From assembly GCF_040182365.1 (NCBI RefSeq), contig NZ_CP144460.1, positions 3,286,001-3,350,000 on the forward strand: DNA of 64,000 bases. Direction: 5' to 3'. Numbering within the stretch: position 1 is the stretch's first letter; each line of letters starts with the position of its first letter. This DNA is from Xanthomonas sp. 10-10 (lineage in GTDB: Bacteria; Pseudomonadota; Gammaproteobacteria; Xanthomonadales; Xanthomonadaceae). A model generated the notes under the pieces. It was not told where the DNA came from. It did not search any database and saw only the letters and a program-made list of their open reading frames with translations. The position numbers and the translations under genes were made by a program. Of the stretch, positions 16,054 to 24,484 are shown piece after piece.

Positions 16054-18465
16054 CTACCCGGTTACCGCCAGCATGGGCTGCGGCATGACCAGGTCTTCCA
16101 GCGGGCACGGGCGATGCAGGCTGAAGCCCTGCACCTGGCCCACGCCGGCGTCGCGCAGGCCGGGAATATCCGCCTCCGACTCCACCCCTTCGGCCACCAC
16201 TTCGATACCCAGTGCCAGGCCAACCTGGGCGATGGAATGCACCGCAGCGCGGTCCACCGCGTCATGCGCGTAATTGCGCACGAAGCCGCAATCGATCTTC
16301 AACACATCGACGGTGAATTGCTTGAGGTAGCCGAACGAGGCCAGGCCGCTGCCGAAGTCGTCCAGCGCCACATGGCAGCCACGCGCGCGCACGCTCTGCA
16401 CAAAGCGCTGCGCATGTTCCAGGTCGCCGATGACGGCGGTTTCGGTGATTTCCATGCACAGCTTGGACACCAGCGTGGGATAGCGCTCGAACAGGGCGCA
16501 GACGAAATCGAGAAAATCCGGCTGCGCGATCGATTGCGCGGACAGATTGACGTGGCACAGGTCCAGGGTCGCCACATGCAGCGGGTTGTCGGCCAGCTGC
16601 GCGCACAAGGTTTCCAGCACATGGGCATCGACCATGCGCCCGAGCCCGTAGCGCTCCACCGCAGGCAGGAATTCGCCCGGGCTCAGCACCCGCCCATCGC
16701 GCGCGCGCATGCGCACCAGCACCTCGTACTGCAGACGGCCGGGGTCGCTCAGCACCTGGATCTTCTGCGCGTACAGCAGCAGCCGGTGTTCGGCGATCGC
16801 CTGCTGCACGGCGCTGATCCAGCCACCGTCATGCCGACGCCGCGCCAAGGCCAGATCGTTCTCGCCAAGACACCGGATCCGGTTGCGCCCTTCTTCCTTG
16901 GCGGCGAAACAGGCCAGGTCGGCCGCGGTCATCAATGCGTTGACGTCGTTGGCGCCCCGGCGGATTTCCACCACGCCAAAGCTGCAACTCGGCGTCAGCG
17001 GCCGGCCGCCCTGATGGCTCCACGGCTGCCCCAGCACGCCATGCATGCGCTCCAGCAAGGCCTGCGCCTGCACCAGGTCGGTATTGGCCAGCAGGATCGC
17101 GAACTCGTCGCCACCCAGCCGCCCCAGCCAGTCGCCCGGACGCAACTGCATGGTGATGACGTCGGCGAAGTGGCACAGGAACTTGTCGCCGACCGCATGT
17201 CCGAAGGTGTCGTTGACCAGCTTGAAGTGATCCAGGTCGACGAAGCACAGCGCATGGCACAGCTGCGGCGATTGCGGCGGCTCGATCAGATGCAGCAGGC
17301 GGCGCTCGATCTCGCGCCGGTTGATCAAACCGGTCAAGGCGTCGTGGCGCGCGTGGAAGGCGACCTCGTCGGCCAGTTCGTGCGCGTGCGAGACGTCTTC
17401 GATCACCGCCAGCACCAGCGTGGGTTCCTCCGGGCCAGGCTCCACCAGCGAGGCGCTCCAGCGGCCCCACATCACTTCGCCATCGGCGCGCAGGAAGCGC
17501 AGCTCGCCGGACTGCATCAGCCGCGGCCAGTCGATCGTGCCACGGCTGTCCAGCACGATGTCGTCCGGGTGCACCAGCTGGGCGAGCGTGGACGCCTGCA
17601 ACTCTTCCGGGCGGTAGCGCAGGATATGGGCCATCGAGGCGTTGGCATCCAGCACGTGGCCGCGCAGGTCGAACTTGACCATCCCCAGCGCAGCCTGCTG
17701 AAACGCCGTGCGAAACCGGCCCTCGTGCGACAGCAGATAGTCGCGGATGCGGCGTATCGCCAGCACGCAGGTGATCAGCACCAACAACAAGGTGGCCAGG
17801 CTGCAGACCACCATCACGTCGTGCAGCAGCCGTGCGCAGCGGATCAGCTGCGCCTGGAACTGCGCTGCATCGCTGCGCATGCGGGCATCGAGCAGATGCA
17901 GTTCGTCGCGCAGGTCCTGCAGCGCGCGCGCATCCGGTCTGTTGGCGGCTTGCACGGAGGCAGCACGGTCGGCCAGTGCACTGAGCTTCAACAGATCGGC
18001 ATCGGTGTGCTTCCACAGCGTGATGGCATCGCCCAGATACGGAATCATCTGGCCGTAGCGATACAGCCTGACCATTTGCGGCATGTCCTCACGGGCATTG
18101 CGACCGGCCGCAAGCCCGGCATACACCGCCGTCCAGGCAATCACCGGCTGTTCGACCGCATCGCGCGCCGCGCGATCGCCGAGCGGCACCTCCAGCGCAC
18201 GGCAGGCGGCCTGCAGATCGCTCGGATCGCCGCTCACCAGATAGCGCTCCAGCCAGTAGACCGACTCTTGCTGGGCATTGGACCAGTGGCCCTGACCGAC
18301 AATCCAGGCGGTTGCTCCGGATTGGATTTCGATCGCCAGTGCAGAGAGCACGGCCATGCCGACAGCCATCGCCATCAGCAGCGCCAGAGGGAGCGTTAGC
18401 CAGCCGCGCACCATGTGCATGGTTTGGCCACTGCGTGTGCCGCGTGCTGACTGCGCCATTGCCAT
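16054..18465 (-). CDS. Membrane PAS-GGDEF-EAL protein (c-di-GMP turnover)
   Basis: Large inner-membrane signalling protein of 803 aa. A periplasmic sensor of about 170 aa lies between TM1 (LPLALLMAMAVGMAVLSALA) and TM2 (VVCSLATLLLVLITCVLA). A PAS domain (about 250-365) is followed by GGDEF with intact RLGGDEF and an RxxD I-site (RPGD). The C-terminal EAL domain keeps the metal and catalytic residues: EVL in place of EAL, HVNLSAQSI, MEITETAV, DDFGSGLASF, LKID and VAEGVE. Both synthase and phosphodiesterase activities are therefore possible. An AAGGA precedes ATG 18465 closely; ATG 18459 has better spacing. Confidence 0.93.
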   Translation of the reverse strand: MAMAQSARGTRSGQTMHMVRGWLTLPLALLMAMAVGMAVLSALAIEIQSGATAWIVGQGHWSNAQQESVYWLERYLVSGDPSDLQAACRALEVPLGDRAARDAVEQPVIAWTAVYAGLAAGRNAREDMPQMVRLYRYGQMIPYLGDAITLWKHTDADLLKLSALADRAASVQAANRPDARALQDLRDELHLLDARMRSDAAQFQAQLIRCARLLHDVMVVCSLATLLLVLITCVLAIRRIRDYLLSHEGRFRTAFQQAALGMVKFDLRGHVLDANASMAHILRYRPEELQASTLAQLVHPDDIVLDSRGTIDWPRLMQSGELRFLRADGEVMWGRWSASLVEPGPEEPTLVLAVIEDVSHAHELADEVAFHARHDALTGLINRREIERRLLHLIEPPQSPQLCHALCFVDLDHFKLVNDTFGHAVGDKFLCHFADVITMQLRPGDWLGRLGGDEFAILLANTDLVQAQALLERMHGVLGQPWSHQGGRPLTPSCSFGVVEIRRGANDVNALMTAADLACFAAKEEGRNRIRCLGENDLALARRRHDGGWISAVQQAIAEHRLLLYAQKIQVLSDPGRLQYEVLVRMRARDGRVLSPGEFLPAVERYGLGRMVDAHVLETLCAQLADNPLHVATLDLCHVNLSAQSIAQPDFLDFVCALFERYPTLVSKLCMEITETAVIGDLEHAQRFVQSVRARGCHVALDDFGSGLASFGYLKQFTVDVLKIDCGFVRNYAHDAVDRAAVHSIAQVGLALGIEVVAEGVESEADIPGLRDAGVGQVQGFSLHRPCPLEDLVMPQPMLAVTG

Positions 18466-18489
18466 CCGTCCTTCACCGCCCCAGTGCGA

Positions 18490-18514
18490 TTCAGGCGCCC
18501 AGTGGGCGCCTGAA
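18490..18514. repeat. Perfect 11-bp inverted repeat upstream of the PAS-GGDEF-EAL gene
   Basis: ttcaggcgccc, three-base loop agt, then gggcgcctgaa: a perfect, GC-rich hairpin. It sits 25 bp upstream of the start at 18465, between that gene and the DEAD-box gene on the same strand. No T-run follows on either strand, so it is not a standard terminator; it may be a 5'-leader hairpin or protein site. Confidence 0.6.
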
Positions 18515-18719
18515 GGCTGTAGCGGCCGCAATGGCCGAGTCTGTATGGCGGCGTCCGTTTGCCGGACGGCCGGCGGGAAACGTCAGCCTGGCTGACGATC
18601 CGCCGTCTGCGGTCCCGATCGGGACAGGCCTGGCCGCATCACTGCTATGTCCTGAAAGGAATAACAGCACGTGGATGGCTGCGCATGCGCCTGGCTGCGC
18701 AGCCGATTGTCAGCCTGGC

Positions 18720-20660
18720 TTACTCGCCGCGCGGCTTGGGCGGACCCTTGCGATGCGGCGCGCCGGCGCGATCCATCGGACGCCCCGGGCCGTTCGGACG
18801 CCCGGACGGCTTGCCACCGCGCGGGAAGCGCGGCTTGGACGGCGACGCCGCAGCCTCGCCTTCTTCCAGCTTGCGCATGTTGAGCTGCTGGCCGGACACC
18901 CAGACCTTCTTCAGGTGCGTCAGCAGCTCGCGCGGCATGTCGGCCGGCAGATCCAGGATCGAATAATCGTCCTGGATGTCGATCCGGCCGATATAGCGGC
19001 TTTCCAGACCGGCTTCGTTGGCGATCGCGCCGACGATGTTGGCCGGCTTCACGCCGTGGGTATGGCCCACCTCGATGCGATAGCTCTCCATGCCGAACTC
19101 CGGCTCGCCGCGCGGGGCAACCGGATCGCGACGCGGACGCTCTGCGCCGGCGCCATCACCTGCGAATGCCGGACGTTCTGCACGCGGCGGGCGTGCCGCG
19201 CGCTCGCCATCGGCACGCGGACCACGCTCGAACTTCGGCTCGAAGCGCGGACGCTCGCCACGATCGCCACGATCGCCGCGGTCGGCACGCTCGTTGCGCT
19301 GCGGTGTGAACTCCTCACGCGCGCCACGCACCGGCGGGGTCAGCAGGAACGGCGCATCGCCCTGCAGCAACTTGGCCAGCGCGGCGGCGATCTCGATCGC
19401 CGGCACGTTGTTTTCTGCCTCGTAGCGCTGCAGCAGATCGCGGTACATCTCGATCTGGCCACCGGCCAGGGTCTCGGTGATGCGGGTCATGAAGCGCGCC
19501 ACGCGGGTGTCGTTGACCGCATCCACGCTCGGCAGCTGCATTTCTTCGATCGGCTGACGGGTGGCGCGCTCGATCGAGCGCAGCATGCCCTTCTCTCGCG
19601 GGGTGACGAACAGGATCGCATCGCCATTGCGACCGGCACGACCGGTACGGCCGATGCGGTGCACGTAGCTTTCGGTGTCGTACGGGATGTCGTAATTCAG
19701 CACATGGCTGACGCGCTCCACGTCCAGGCCGCGCGCGGCCACGTCGGTGGCGACCAGGATGTCGAGCTTGCCGTCCTTGAGCTGGGCAATGGTCTTCTCG
19801 CGGGCGGCCTGCTGCATGTCGCCATTGATGGCCGCCGCGGCCATGCCGCGTGCCTGCAGCTTCTGCGCCAGCTCTTCGGTGGCCGCCTTGGTGCGCGCAA
19901 AGATGATCATGCCGTCGAACGGCTCGACCTCGAGAATGCGGGTCAGTGCGTCCAGCTTGTGCAGGCCGCTCACCCACCAGTAGCGCTGGCGGATATTGGC
20001 CGAGGTGGTGGTCTTGGCCGCAATGGTGACTTCGGCCGGGTCCTTCAGGTAGGTCTGCGCGATGCGGCGGATGGCCGGCGGCATGGTCGCCGAGAACAAC
20101 GCCACCTGGCGCTTCTCCGGCAACTTCTTCAGCACCGCTTCGACGTCGTCGATGAAGCCCATGCGCAGCATTTCGTCGGCTTCGTCCAGCACCAGCGTCT
20201 TGAGCTGGGACAGGTCCAGGGTGCCGCGATCCAGGTGATCGATCACCCGGCCCGGAGTGCCCACCACCACATGCACGCCGCGCTTGAGCGCGCTCAGCTG
20301 CTGGGCATAGGGCTGGCCGCCGTAGACCGGCAGCACGCGGAAGCCCGGAATGGCTTCGGCATATTTCTGGAACGCCTCGGCGACCTGGATGGCCAGCTCG
20401 CGGGTCGGCGCCAGCACCAGCGCCTGCGGCTTGAGCTGGTTGAGGTCGGCGTTGGACAGCACCGGCAGCGCGAACGCGGCGGTCTTGCCGGTACCGGTCT
20501 GCGCCTGGCCGAGGACGTCGCGGCCGGACAGCAGCGCGGGAATGGTGGCAGCCTGGATCGGCGACGGCGACTCGTAGCCGACAGCGGCAACGGCTTTCAT
20601 CACAGCGTCCGAGAGGCCGAGGTCTGCAAACAGCAGCGGCGCGGAAGATTCTTGGGTCAT
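18720..20660 (-). CDS. deaD: DEAD-box ATP-dependent RNA helicase, DeaD/CsdA type
   Basis: RNA helicase of 646 aa that unwinds structured RNA during ribosome assembly and mRNA decay, especially in the cold (family role). All core motifs are present: Q motif (FADLGLSDAV...GYESPSPIQ), AQTGTGKT, PTRELA, VLDEADEML, SAT, ARGLDVERV and HRIGRTGRAGR. After the core comes a disordered Arg/Asp/Gly/Pro-rich stretch (about residues 445-510, RGDRGDRGE repeats). A DbpA-type RNA-binding domain follows (YRIEVGHTHGVKPANIVGAI, GRIDIQDDYSILDLP), then a basic Pro/Gly tail. GGAG precedes ATG 20660 at good spacing. It is divergent from the sigma-factor gene. Confidence 0.95.
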   Translation of the reverse strand: MTQESSAPLLFADLGLSDAVMKAVAAVGYESPSPIQAATIPALLSGRDVLGQAQTGTGKTAAFALPVLSNADLNQLKPQALVLAPTRELAIQVAEAFQKYAEAIPGFRVLPVYGGQPYAQQLSALKRGVHVVVGTPGRVIDHLDRGTLDLSQLKTLVLDEADEMLRMGFIDDVEAVLKKLPEKRQVALFSATMPPAIRRIAQTYLKDPAEVTIAAKTTTSANIRQRYWWVSGLHKLDALTRILEVEPFDGMIIFARTKAATEELAQKLQARGMAAAAINGDMQQAAREKTIAQLKDGKLDILVATDVAARGLDVERVSHVLNYDIPYDTESYVHRIGRTGRAGRNGDAILFVTPREKGMLRSIERATRQPIEEMQLPSVDAVNDTRVARFMTRITETLAGGQIEMYRDLLQRYEAENNVPAIEIAAALAKLLQGDAPFLLTPPVRGAREEFTPQRNERADRGDRGDRGERPRFEPKFERGPRADGERAARPPRAERPAFAGDGAGAERPRRDPVAPRGEPEFGMESYRIEVGHTHGVKPANIVGAIANEAGLESRYIGRIDIQDDYSILDLPADMPRELLTHLKKVWVSGQQLNMRKLEEGEAAASPSKPRFPRGGKPSGRPNGPGRPMDRAGAPHRKGPPKPRGE

Positions 20661-20832
20661 GGGTAACTCCGGAGGCGCCGCACGGAGCCGGCAGGCGCAA
20701 AGCAGCATAGTGTGCGCCCTTACCCCCCTTCGTGTCGAAGGGTCGTGACGTTTTGTTCAGGTTGTGAGGATCCGCCCGCTGTGGCGAATCATCCTGGCAC
20801 GCCCTTCCCTACCCTGCCTCCCCGCCATCGCC

Positions 20833-21333
20833 ATGCCCCCGGACACAGACCAGCAAACCCGCTTCAGCGCCCTGCTCCAGCAGCACCGGGGCATCGTGCT
20901 GAAGGTGGCCGCCAGCTATTGCCGCAACCGCGACGACCGCGACGAGCTGGCCCAGGAAATCGCAGCCCAGCTGTGGCGCGCTTTTCCCGCGTACGACCCG
21001 GCCCGGCGTTTTTCGACCTGGATGTATCGCATTGCGCTGAATGTGGCGATCAGCGACTTGCGCGGTCGCAGCCGTGCGCCGGATGCGGCGATCGCACTGG
21101 ATGCGGTGGTTGATCATCTTGCCGACCCGACACCGCACGACCCCGTACGCGAGCAGCAGGTCGCCGCGTTATACACCTTCATCGCGCAGCTGCCCGCGCT
21201 GGAGCGTGCGTTGCTGCTGCTCTATCTGGACGACCACAGCTACCGCGAGATCGCCGAGGTGCTCGGCATCAGCGAAACCAACGTCGCCACCAAACTCAGC
21301 CGCCTGAAGGCGCGCATCCGCAACGAACTGTGA
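20833..21333 (+). CDS. ECF-type RNA polymerase sigma factor
   Basis: Sigma-70 family factor of 166 aa with only regions 2 and 4. Region 2 shows FSALLQQHRGIVLKVAASYC, DELAQEIAAQLWRAFPAYDP and RRFSTWMYRIALNVAISDLR. Region 4 shows LPALERALLLLYLDDHSYRE followed by IAEVLGISETNVATKLSRLK. The ATG at 20833 is preferred because the 23 residues upstream of it in the open frame show no homology. The next gene (21357) encodes a membrane protein that starts 23 bp after this stop, a layout used by many ECF sigma/anti-sigma pairs, although that protein has no recognisable anti-sigma domain. Confidence 0.92.
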   Translation: MPPDTDQQTRFSALLQQHRGIVLKVAASYCRNRDDRDELAQEIAAQLWRAFPAYDPARRFSTWMYRIALNVAISDLRGRSRAPDAAIALDAVVDHLADPTPHDPVREQQVAALYTFIAQLPALERALLLLYLDDHSYREIAEVLGISETNVATKLSRLKARIRNEL

Positions 21334-21356
21334 CCCACGACCTTACCGGAGCCGCA

Positions 21357-22004
21357 ATGGAACTGGACGACATGAAACACGCCTGGCACACCCTGGAACA
21401 CCGATTGGATCTCCAGGCCGCAGACATCCACCGACTGCTCGGCGACATTCGCAGCGACGCAGCGCATGCCAGCCTGCGCCCGCTGTGGTGGCGCCAGTGG
21501 GCACAGCTTGTGTGCGCGCTGGTACTGAGCGTCGTGGTCGCGCGTCGCTGGCTGGGCGCACCCGATCAGCTCACGGCCATCGTTGGGGGGGTGCTGCTGC
21601 AGCTCTGGTGCGTGGCGCTGGCACTCTCGGCGGGGCGCCAATTGCAGTTGCTGTGGCAGCTGGATTTCAGCGGGCCATTGGTGCAGACGCAACAAGCGCT
21701 CGCCCAGCTGCGGCGTTGGCGCACGCGCGTCGCGCCGTGGCTGGGCATCGCGTTCTGGGTGCTCTGGGTGGCCGTCGCCGACAGCGCCTGGCGCAGCCTC
21801 ACCGGCGCCTCGCTGCCGCAGGCCTGGCTGCTGCTCAACCTGTTGGTCGGCGCGATGGGCGCCCTGGGCACCTGGTACGGCTATCGGCGCTTGCAGCGCG
21901 CGCAGCACCCCTGGCTGGACCGCATCGACGATGCGCATGCCGGCCGCAGCATGACCCGCGCGCAACGACTGCTTGAGGAACTTGCGCAGTTTCGCCGCGA
22001 ATAG
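21357..22004 (+). CDS. Membrane protein paired with the ECF sigma factor
   Basis: 215-aa protein with a cytoplasmic N-terminal helix (MELDDMKHAWHTLEHRLDLQ, residues 1-45) and about four membrane helices between residues 50 and 180, ending in a charged tail. The N-terminal 'LDDMKxAWxxLxxRLD' style helix is common in Xanthomonadaceae proteins encoded after sigma factors. I do not recognise a zinc-binding anti-sigma motif. GGAG sits 8 bp before ATG 21357, so this start is preferred to a GTG at 21330 overlapping the sigma stop. The simplest hypothesis is that it sequesters the sigma factor at the membrane; this is inferred from gene order only. Confidence 0.8.
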   Translation: MELDDMKHAWHTLEHRLDLQAADIHRLLGDIRSDAAHASLRPLWWRQWAQLVCALVLSVVVARRWLGAPDQLTAIVGGVLLQLWCVALALSAGRQLQLLWQLDFSGPLVQTQQALAQLRRWRTRVAPWLGIAFWVLWVAVADSAWRSLTGASLPQAWLLLNLLVGAMGALGTWYGYRRLQRAQHPWLDRIDDAHAGRSMTRAQRLLEELAQFRRE

Positions 22005-22151
22005 GCTGCCGGCCTGCCGAGGCGGGCAGCGCCAGCAGCCCGGCAGCGCTACAGCCTGGCTGCGCGCCCATGCCTGTGTTGCTGACATGCGGCTGGTGGT
22101 GCTGGCAGCGACTCCGGGCGGATAATCGATTTCTTTTTGACCGAGCGCAGC

Positions 22152-22394
22152 ATGCAATTCCTGGAATTCGACCTGGACGGCGAGTACATCGAACTCAACC
22201 AGCTGCTCAAGCTGGCCGGCATCGCCGATAGCGGCGGACAGGGCAAGGCCATCGTCGCCAGCGGCGCGGTCAGCGTCGATGGCGTGCAGGAACTGCGCAA
22301 GACGGCGAAGATTCGTCCCGGCCAGCTCGTGCAACTGGATGACGTGGAAATTCGCGTCATGGCCATGGACCCAGACGCCGAGTCCGGCGAATGA
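22152..22394 (+). CDS. Small S4-domain RNA-binding protein (YbcJ-like)
   Basis: 80-aa stand-alone S4 RNA-binding domain of the YbcJ family. The pattern YIELNQLLKLAGIADSGGQG, AIVASGAVSVDGVQELRK and TAKIRPGQLVQLD follows the family throughout. It probably binds structured RNA, perhaps ribosomal. Its stop overlaps the start of the next gene by ATGA, so the two are coupled. Confidence 0.9.
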   Translation: MQFLEFDLDGEYIELNQLLKLAGIADSGGQGKAIVASGAVSVDGVQELRKTAKIRPGQLVQLDDVEIRVMAMDPDAESGE

Positions 22395-22711
22395 GCGTGA
22401 TCGAGATCGGCCAGCGCAATATCGCGCCGTCCTCCGAAGATCCGAAGCACGACGTCTATATCTTTTCGATCGAACCCGGCGCAGCGCGTCCGTTCTGGCT
22501 GGAGCAATCCATCCATGGCGGCCATGCCGACCGTGGCGGCTGCATCATGCTGGCGTTGCACGAGTTGGACGGCTGGCGGGGCGACTGGCGCCTACATCTG
22601 ACCCATGCGGGGTGCGCCTGGGCGATCCCGCTACTGGAAGAGGCAATGCGCAACGGCGATGTGCAGGCGGCGATCGATGCGATCGTAGCGCGGGTGCGCG
22701 TGCCGGGCTGA
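22391..22711 (+). CDS. Conserved small protein of unknown function
   Basis: 106-aa soluble protein. I do not recognise the family. It has no signal peptide or membrane segment. It contains FSIEPGAARPFWLEQSIHGG, a Cys/His-containing centre (HADRGGCIMLALHELDGW) and a helical C-terminus (LLEEAMRNGDVQAAIDAIVA). The 4-bp overlap with the S4-domain gene supports it being real and co-translated with it. Confidence 0.75.
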   Translation: MSVIEIGQRNIAPSSEDPKHDVYIFSIEPGAARPFWLEQSIHGGHADRGGCIMLALHELDGWRGDWRLHLTHAGCAWAIPLLEEAMRNGDVQAAIDAIVARVRVPG

Positions 22712-22918
22712 GGCGGCCCCGTGCGGCGGAATGCTCGTCTTGCCCACCTGTCGCACTTCCATGCCCGCCAGCAACCATCGGATCACGATATCCGTCGATC
22801 GCATGCCGCGCACCCGCTGCCATGGATGCGCCCGGCCTGGAACCAACACATGGCGCGGCGCTTGATCAGGATCGAGCGCGATGCACGGCACACGTGCACG
22901 CGTCCGGACCCTCATGCA

Positions 22919-23320
22919 TTACCACCCCAGCAACGCACGCACCAGCTTGACGATGCCCCAGAACGACACCACCCAGATGGCGCTGCGCAGGTAAGGGATG
23001 CCGGCCGCGTAAGCCGGCACGTAGGCCACGCGCGCCCACAGATACAGCTGCACGCCCAGGGCGGTTTCGGCATTGGTGCGTCCGGCCACGCTCACCGCCA
23101 GCACTGCTGCGGCAAAGATCGGAAAGGTTTCCAGGTAGTTGCGAAACGCGCGATCCAGGCGTGCGGCGACGCCGGTCAGCGGCTTGGTATCGCCATCGCG
23201 CGCACTGGCATTCCACTTGGTGCCGCGTTGCGTGGTCATGCTGGCCGATGCAGCCAGCAGCTGTACCAGGCCGAGCACCATGGCCCAGCCCAGCATCTGC
23301 AGTTCGATCGTCAGTTGCAC
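22919..23320 (-). CDS. MAPEG-family membrane protein
   Basis: 133-aa inner-membrane protein with four predicted helices. Family features are the N-terminal helix ELQMLGWAMVLGLVQLLAAS, a polar loop ending RAFRNYLETFPIFAAAVLAV, and YLWARVAYVPAYAAGIPYLR, the Arg/Tyr-rich helix typical of bacterial MAPEG proteins (related to glutathione-dependent membrane enzymes). The start is a GTG at 23320 with AGGAG six bases upstream; the open frame extends further but without homology. Enzymatic activity is not established for this bacterial subgroup. It follows the secreted protein gene at 23346-23885 by 25 bp, so they may share a transcript. Confidence 0.88.
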   Translation of the reverse strand: MQLTIELQMLGWAMVLGLVQLLAASASMTTQRGTKWNASARDGDTKPLTGVAARLDRAFRNYLETFPIFAAAVLAVSVAGRTNAETALGVQLYLWARVAYVPAYAAGIPYLRSAIWVVSFWGIVKLVRALLGW

Positions 23321-23345
23321 GCAATTCTCCTGGCAGGCTGCCGCA

Positions 23346-23885
23346 TCACTTGGCTGCCGAGCGCAGGCTGTAGCCCGCAACGCGCCAGGTCTTGTCTTCA
23401 TCCAGACGGAACGACACCAGCTCGCGCACCGGTTGCGGCGCGTTGGCGAACCGGGTCGGGAAGCTGACGTTGACGTACAACCCTTCGGGCACCTGCGCGC
23501 CGGGGCCGTACTTCACCCGCGTCACCGAGCCCTGGCCACGCCCGACCATCGCACCCAGACGTGCACGCTCGCCGGCGAGCTGGGCGACGAAGGCATCGCG
23601 CTTGACCGCAGTCTTGGCCACGCTGGAGGCACCGTCCCACAGCGAGGCGGCCTTGTTGGCATCGACCATCTGCGCCACGCGCAGGGCGGCCTGGGTCATC
23701 TCGACATCCTGCTTGGCGACCTGCGCCTGCTGGGCCGCGCTCAGCGCCGGTGCCGGTTGGCCTGCAGCCGGCCGCGACGCCGAGGGCGCCGGCTGGGCAG
23801 TTGCCGTGCGGGAAGGCTGCGGTTGTTGAGCGAACGCCAGCGCTGGAGCCAACACCAACGCGACAAGCAAACGGGGACGGAGCAT
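23346..23885 (-). CDS. Secreted protein, DUF4019-like
   Basis: 179-aa exported protein. A signal peptide (MLRPRLLVALVLAPALAFA) is followed by a Gln/Pro/Ala-rich linker to about residue 50. A folded domain then contains VDANKAASLWDGASSVAK, FVAQLAGERARLGAMVGRGQ and a C-terminal sheet ending DKTWRVAGYSLRSAAK. The Trp-containing helix, the ER-LG turn and the closing WRVAGY strand resemble DUF4019, a periplasmic family of unknown role. Confidence in the family is moderate. Confidence 0.8.
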   Translation of the reverse strand: MLRPRLLVALVLAPALAFAQQPQPSRTATAQPAPSASRPAAGQPAPALSAAQQAQVAKQDVEMTQAALRVAQMVDANKAASLWDGASSVAKTAVKRDAFVAQLAGERARLGAMVGRGQGSVTRVKYGPGAQVPEGLYVNVSFPTRFANAPQPVRELVSFRLDEDKTWRVAGYSLRSAAK

Positions 23886-24152
23886 GGGACAGCACCTTGA
23901 ACGGGTTGGAAAGCGATGGACCGCACAGATTGCGGCGGGTAGCGCAGTCTATGACGGGACGTGCGCAACACAAGCGGCGCGCGATTCGGGTTGCAGCGGC
24001 TGGCTGCATGATCGGGAAGGCGGTGTCGCGCTGGCGTGTAACCGGCTGTCAGCGCAGTGCGTGCGCATGCCCGAAGCTTGCACAGCCAGCGGGGGCTGCG
24101 CCTTCAAGGCGGTGCCCACCGCACGCAGGCTTGCTCGGTCTGGATCGCCTCG

Positions 24153-24431
24153 CTAGAGCTCGCCGCCGGGCGCAGGCGGTACCGCCGCCACGCCGCGCGG
24201 GCGCCACAGCCGCCAGCTGACCCAGAACGCGCGGGCGATGGCCGCCACCAGCGCCACCAGGCTCAGCCACGTCGCCAATGTTGCCGGCCATTGCGCATGC
24301 AGGTGGGCAGCGGACAGGCGCAGCAGCTCGGCCACACCGAAGCCCACCAGCACCAGCAGTGCCGATGGCAGATACGCCAGTAACACACCCTTGGTCTTGC
24401 CTCGCATACTGCCCCCCGGCCCGGTTGTCAT
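24153..24431 (-). CDS. Small membrane protein, unknown
   Basis: 92-aa protein with two hydrophobic segments: GVLLAYLPSALLVLVGFGVA (about residues 16-35) and TLATWLSLVALVAAIARAFW (about 52-71), followed by a basic turn and Pro-rich tail. It could start at ATG 24431 or at the internal ATG at 24407 (MRGKTKG), which looks more natural for a small membrane protein with positive charges before the first helix. No family recognised. Confidence 0.6.
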   Translation of the reverse strand: MTTGPGGSMRGKTKGVLLAYLPSALLVLVGFGVAELLRLSAAHLHAQWPATLATWLSLVALVAAIARAFWVSWRLWRPRGVAAVPPAPGGEL

Positions 24432-24484
24432 GGGGCGACCATAGGCAGCGCGCAGTGCGATACGCGTGAAACCTGTCGCCGCGC

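Noticed and set aside
16114..18399. Plus-strand open frame of about 760 codons opposite the PAS-GGDEF-EAL gene
   Set aside because: Antisense shadow of a GC-rich gene; its translation is rich in Gln, His and Arg and has no domain, while the minus strand carries intact GGDEF and EAL motifs.
18670..18705. Inverted repeat ggctgcgc/gcgcagcc just after the DEAD-box gene as a terminator
   Set aside because: The stem is short with a 12-base loop and is not followed by a T-run, so it does not support a terminator call.
18312..20666. Plus-strand open frame of about 780 codons opposite the DEAD-box gene
   Set aside because: Shadow: every helicase motif is on the minus strand and the plus translation is low-complexity Arg/Ala/Leu/His.
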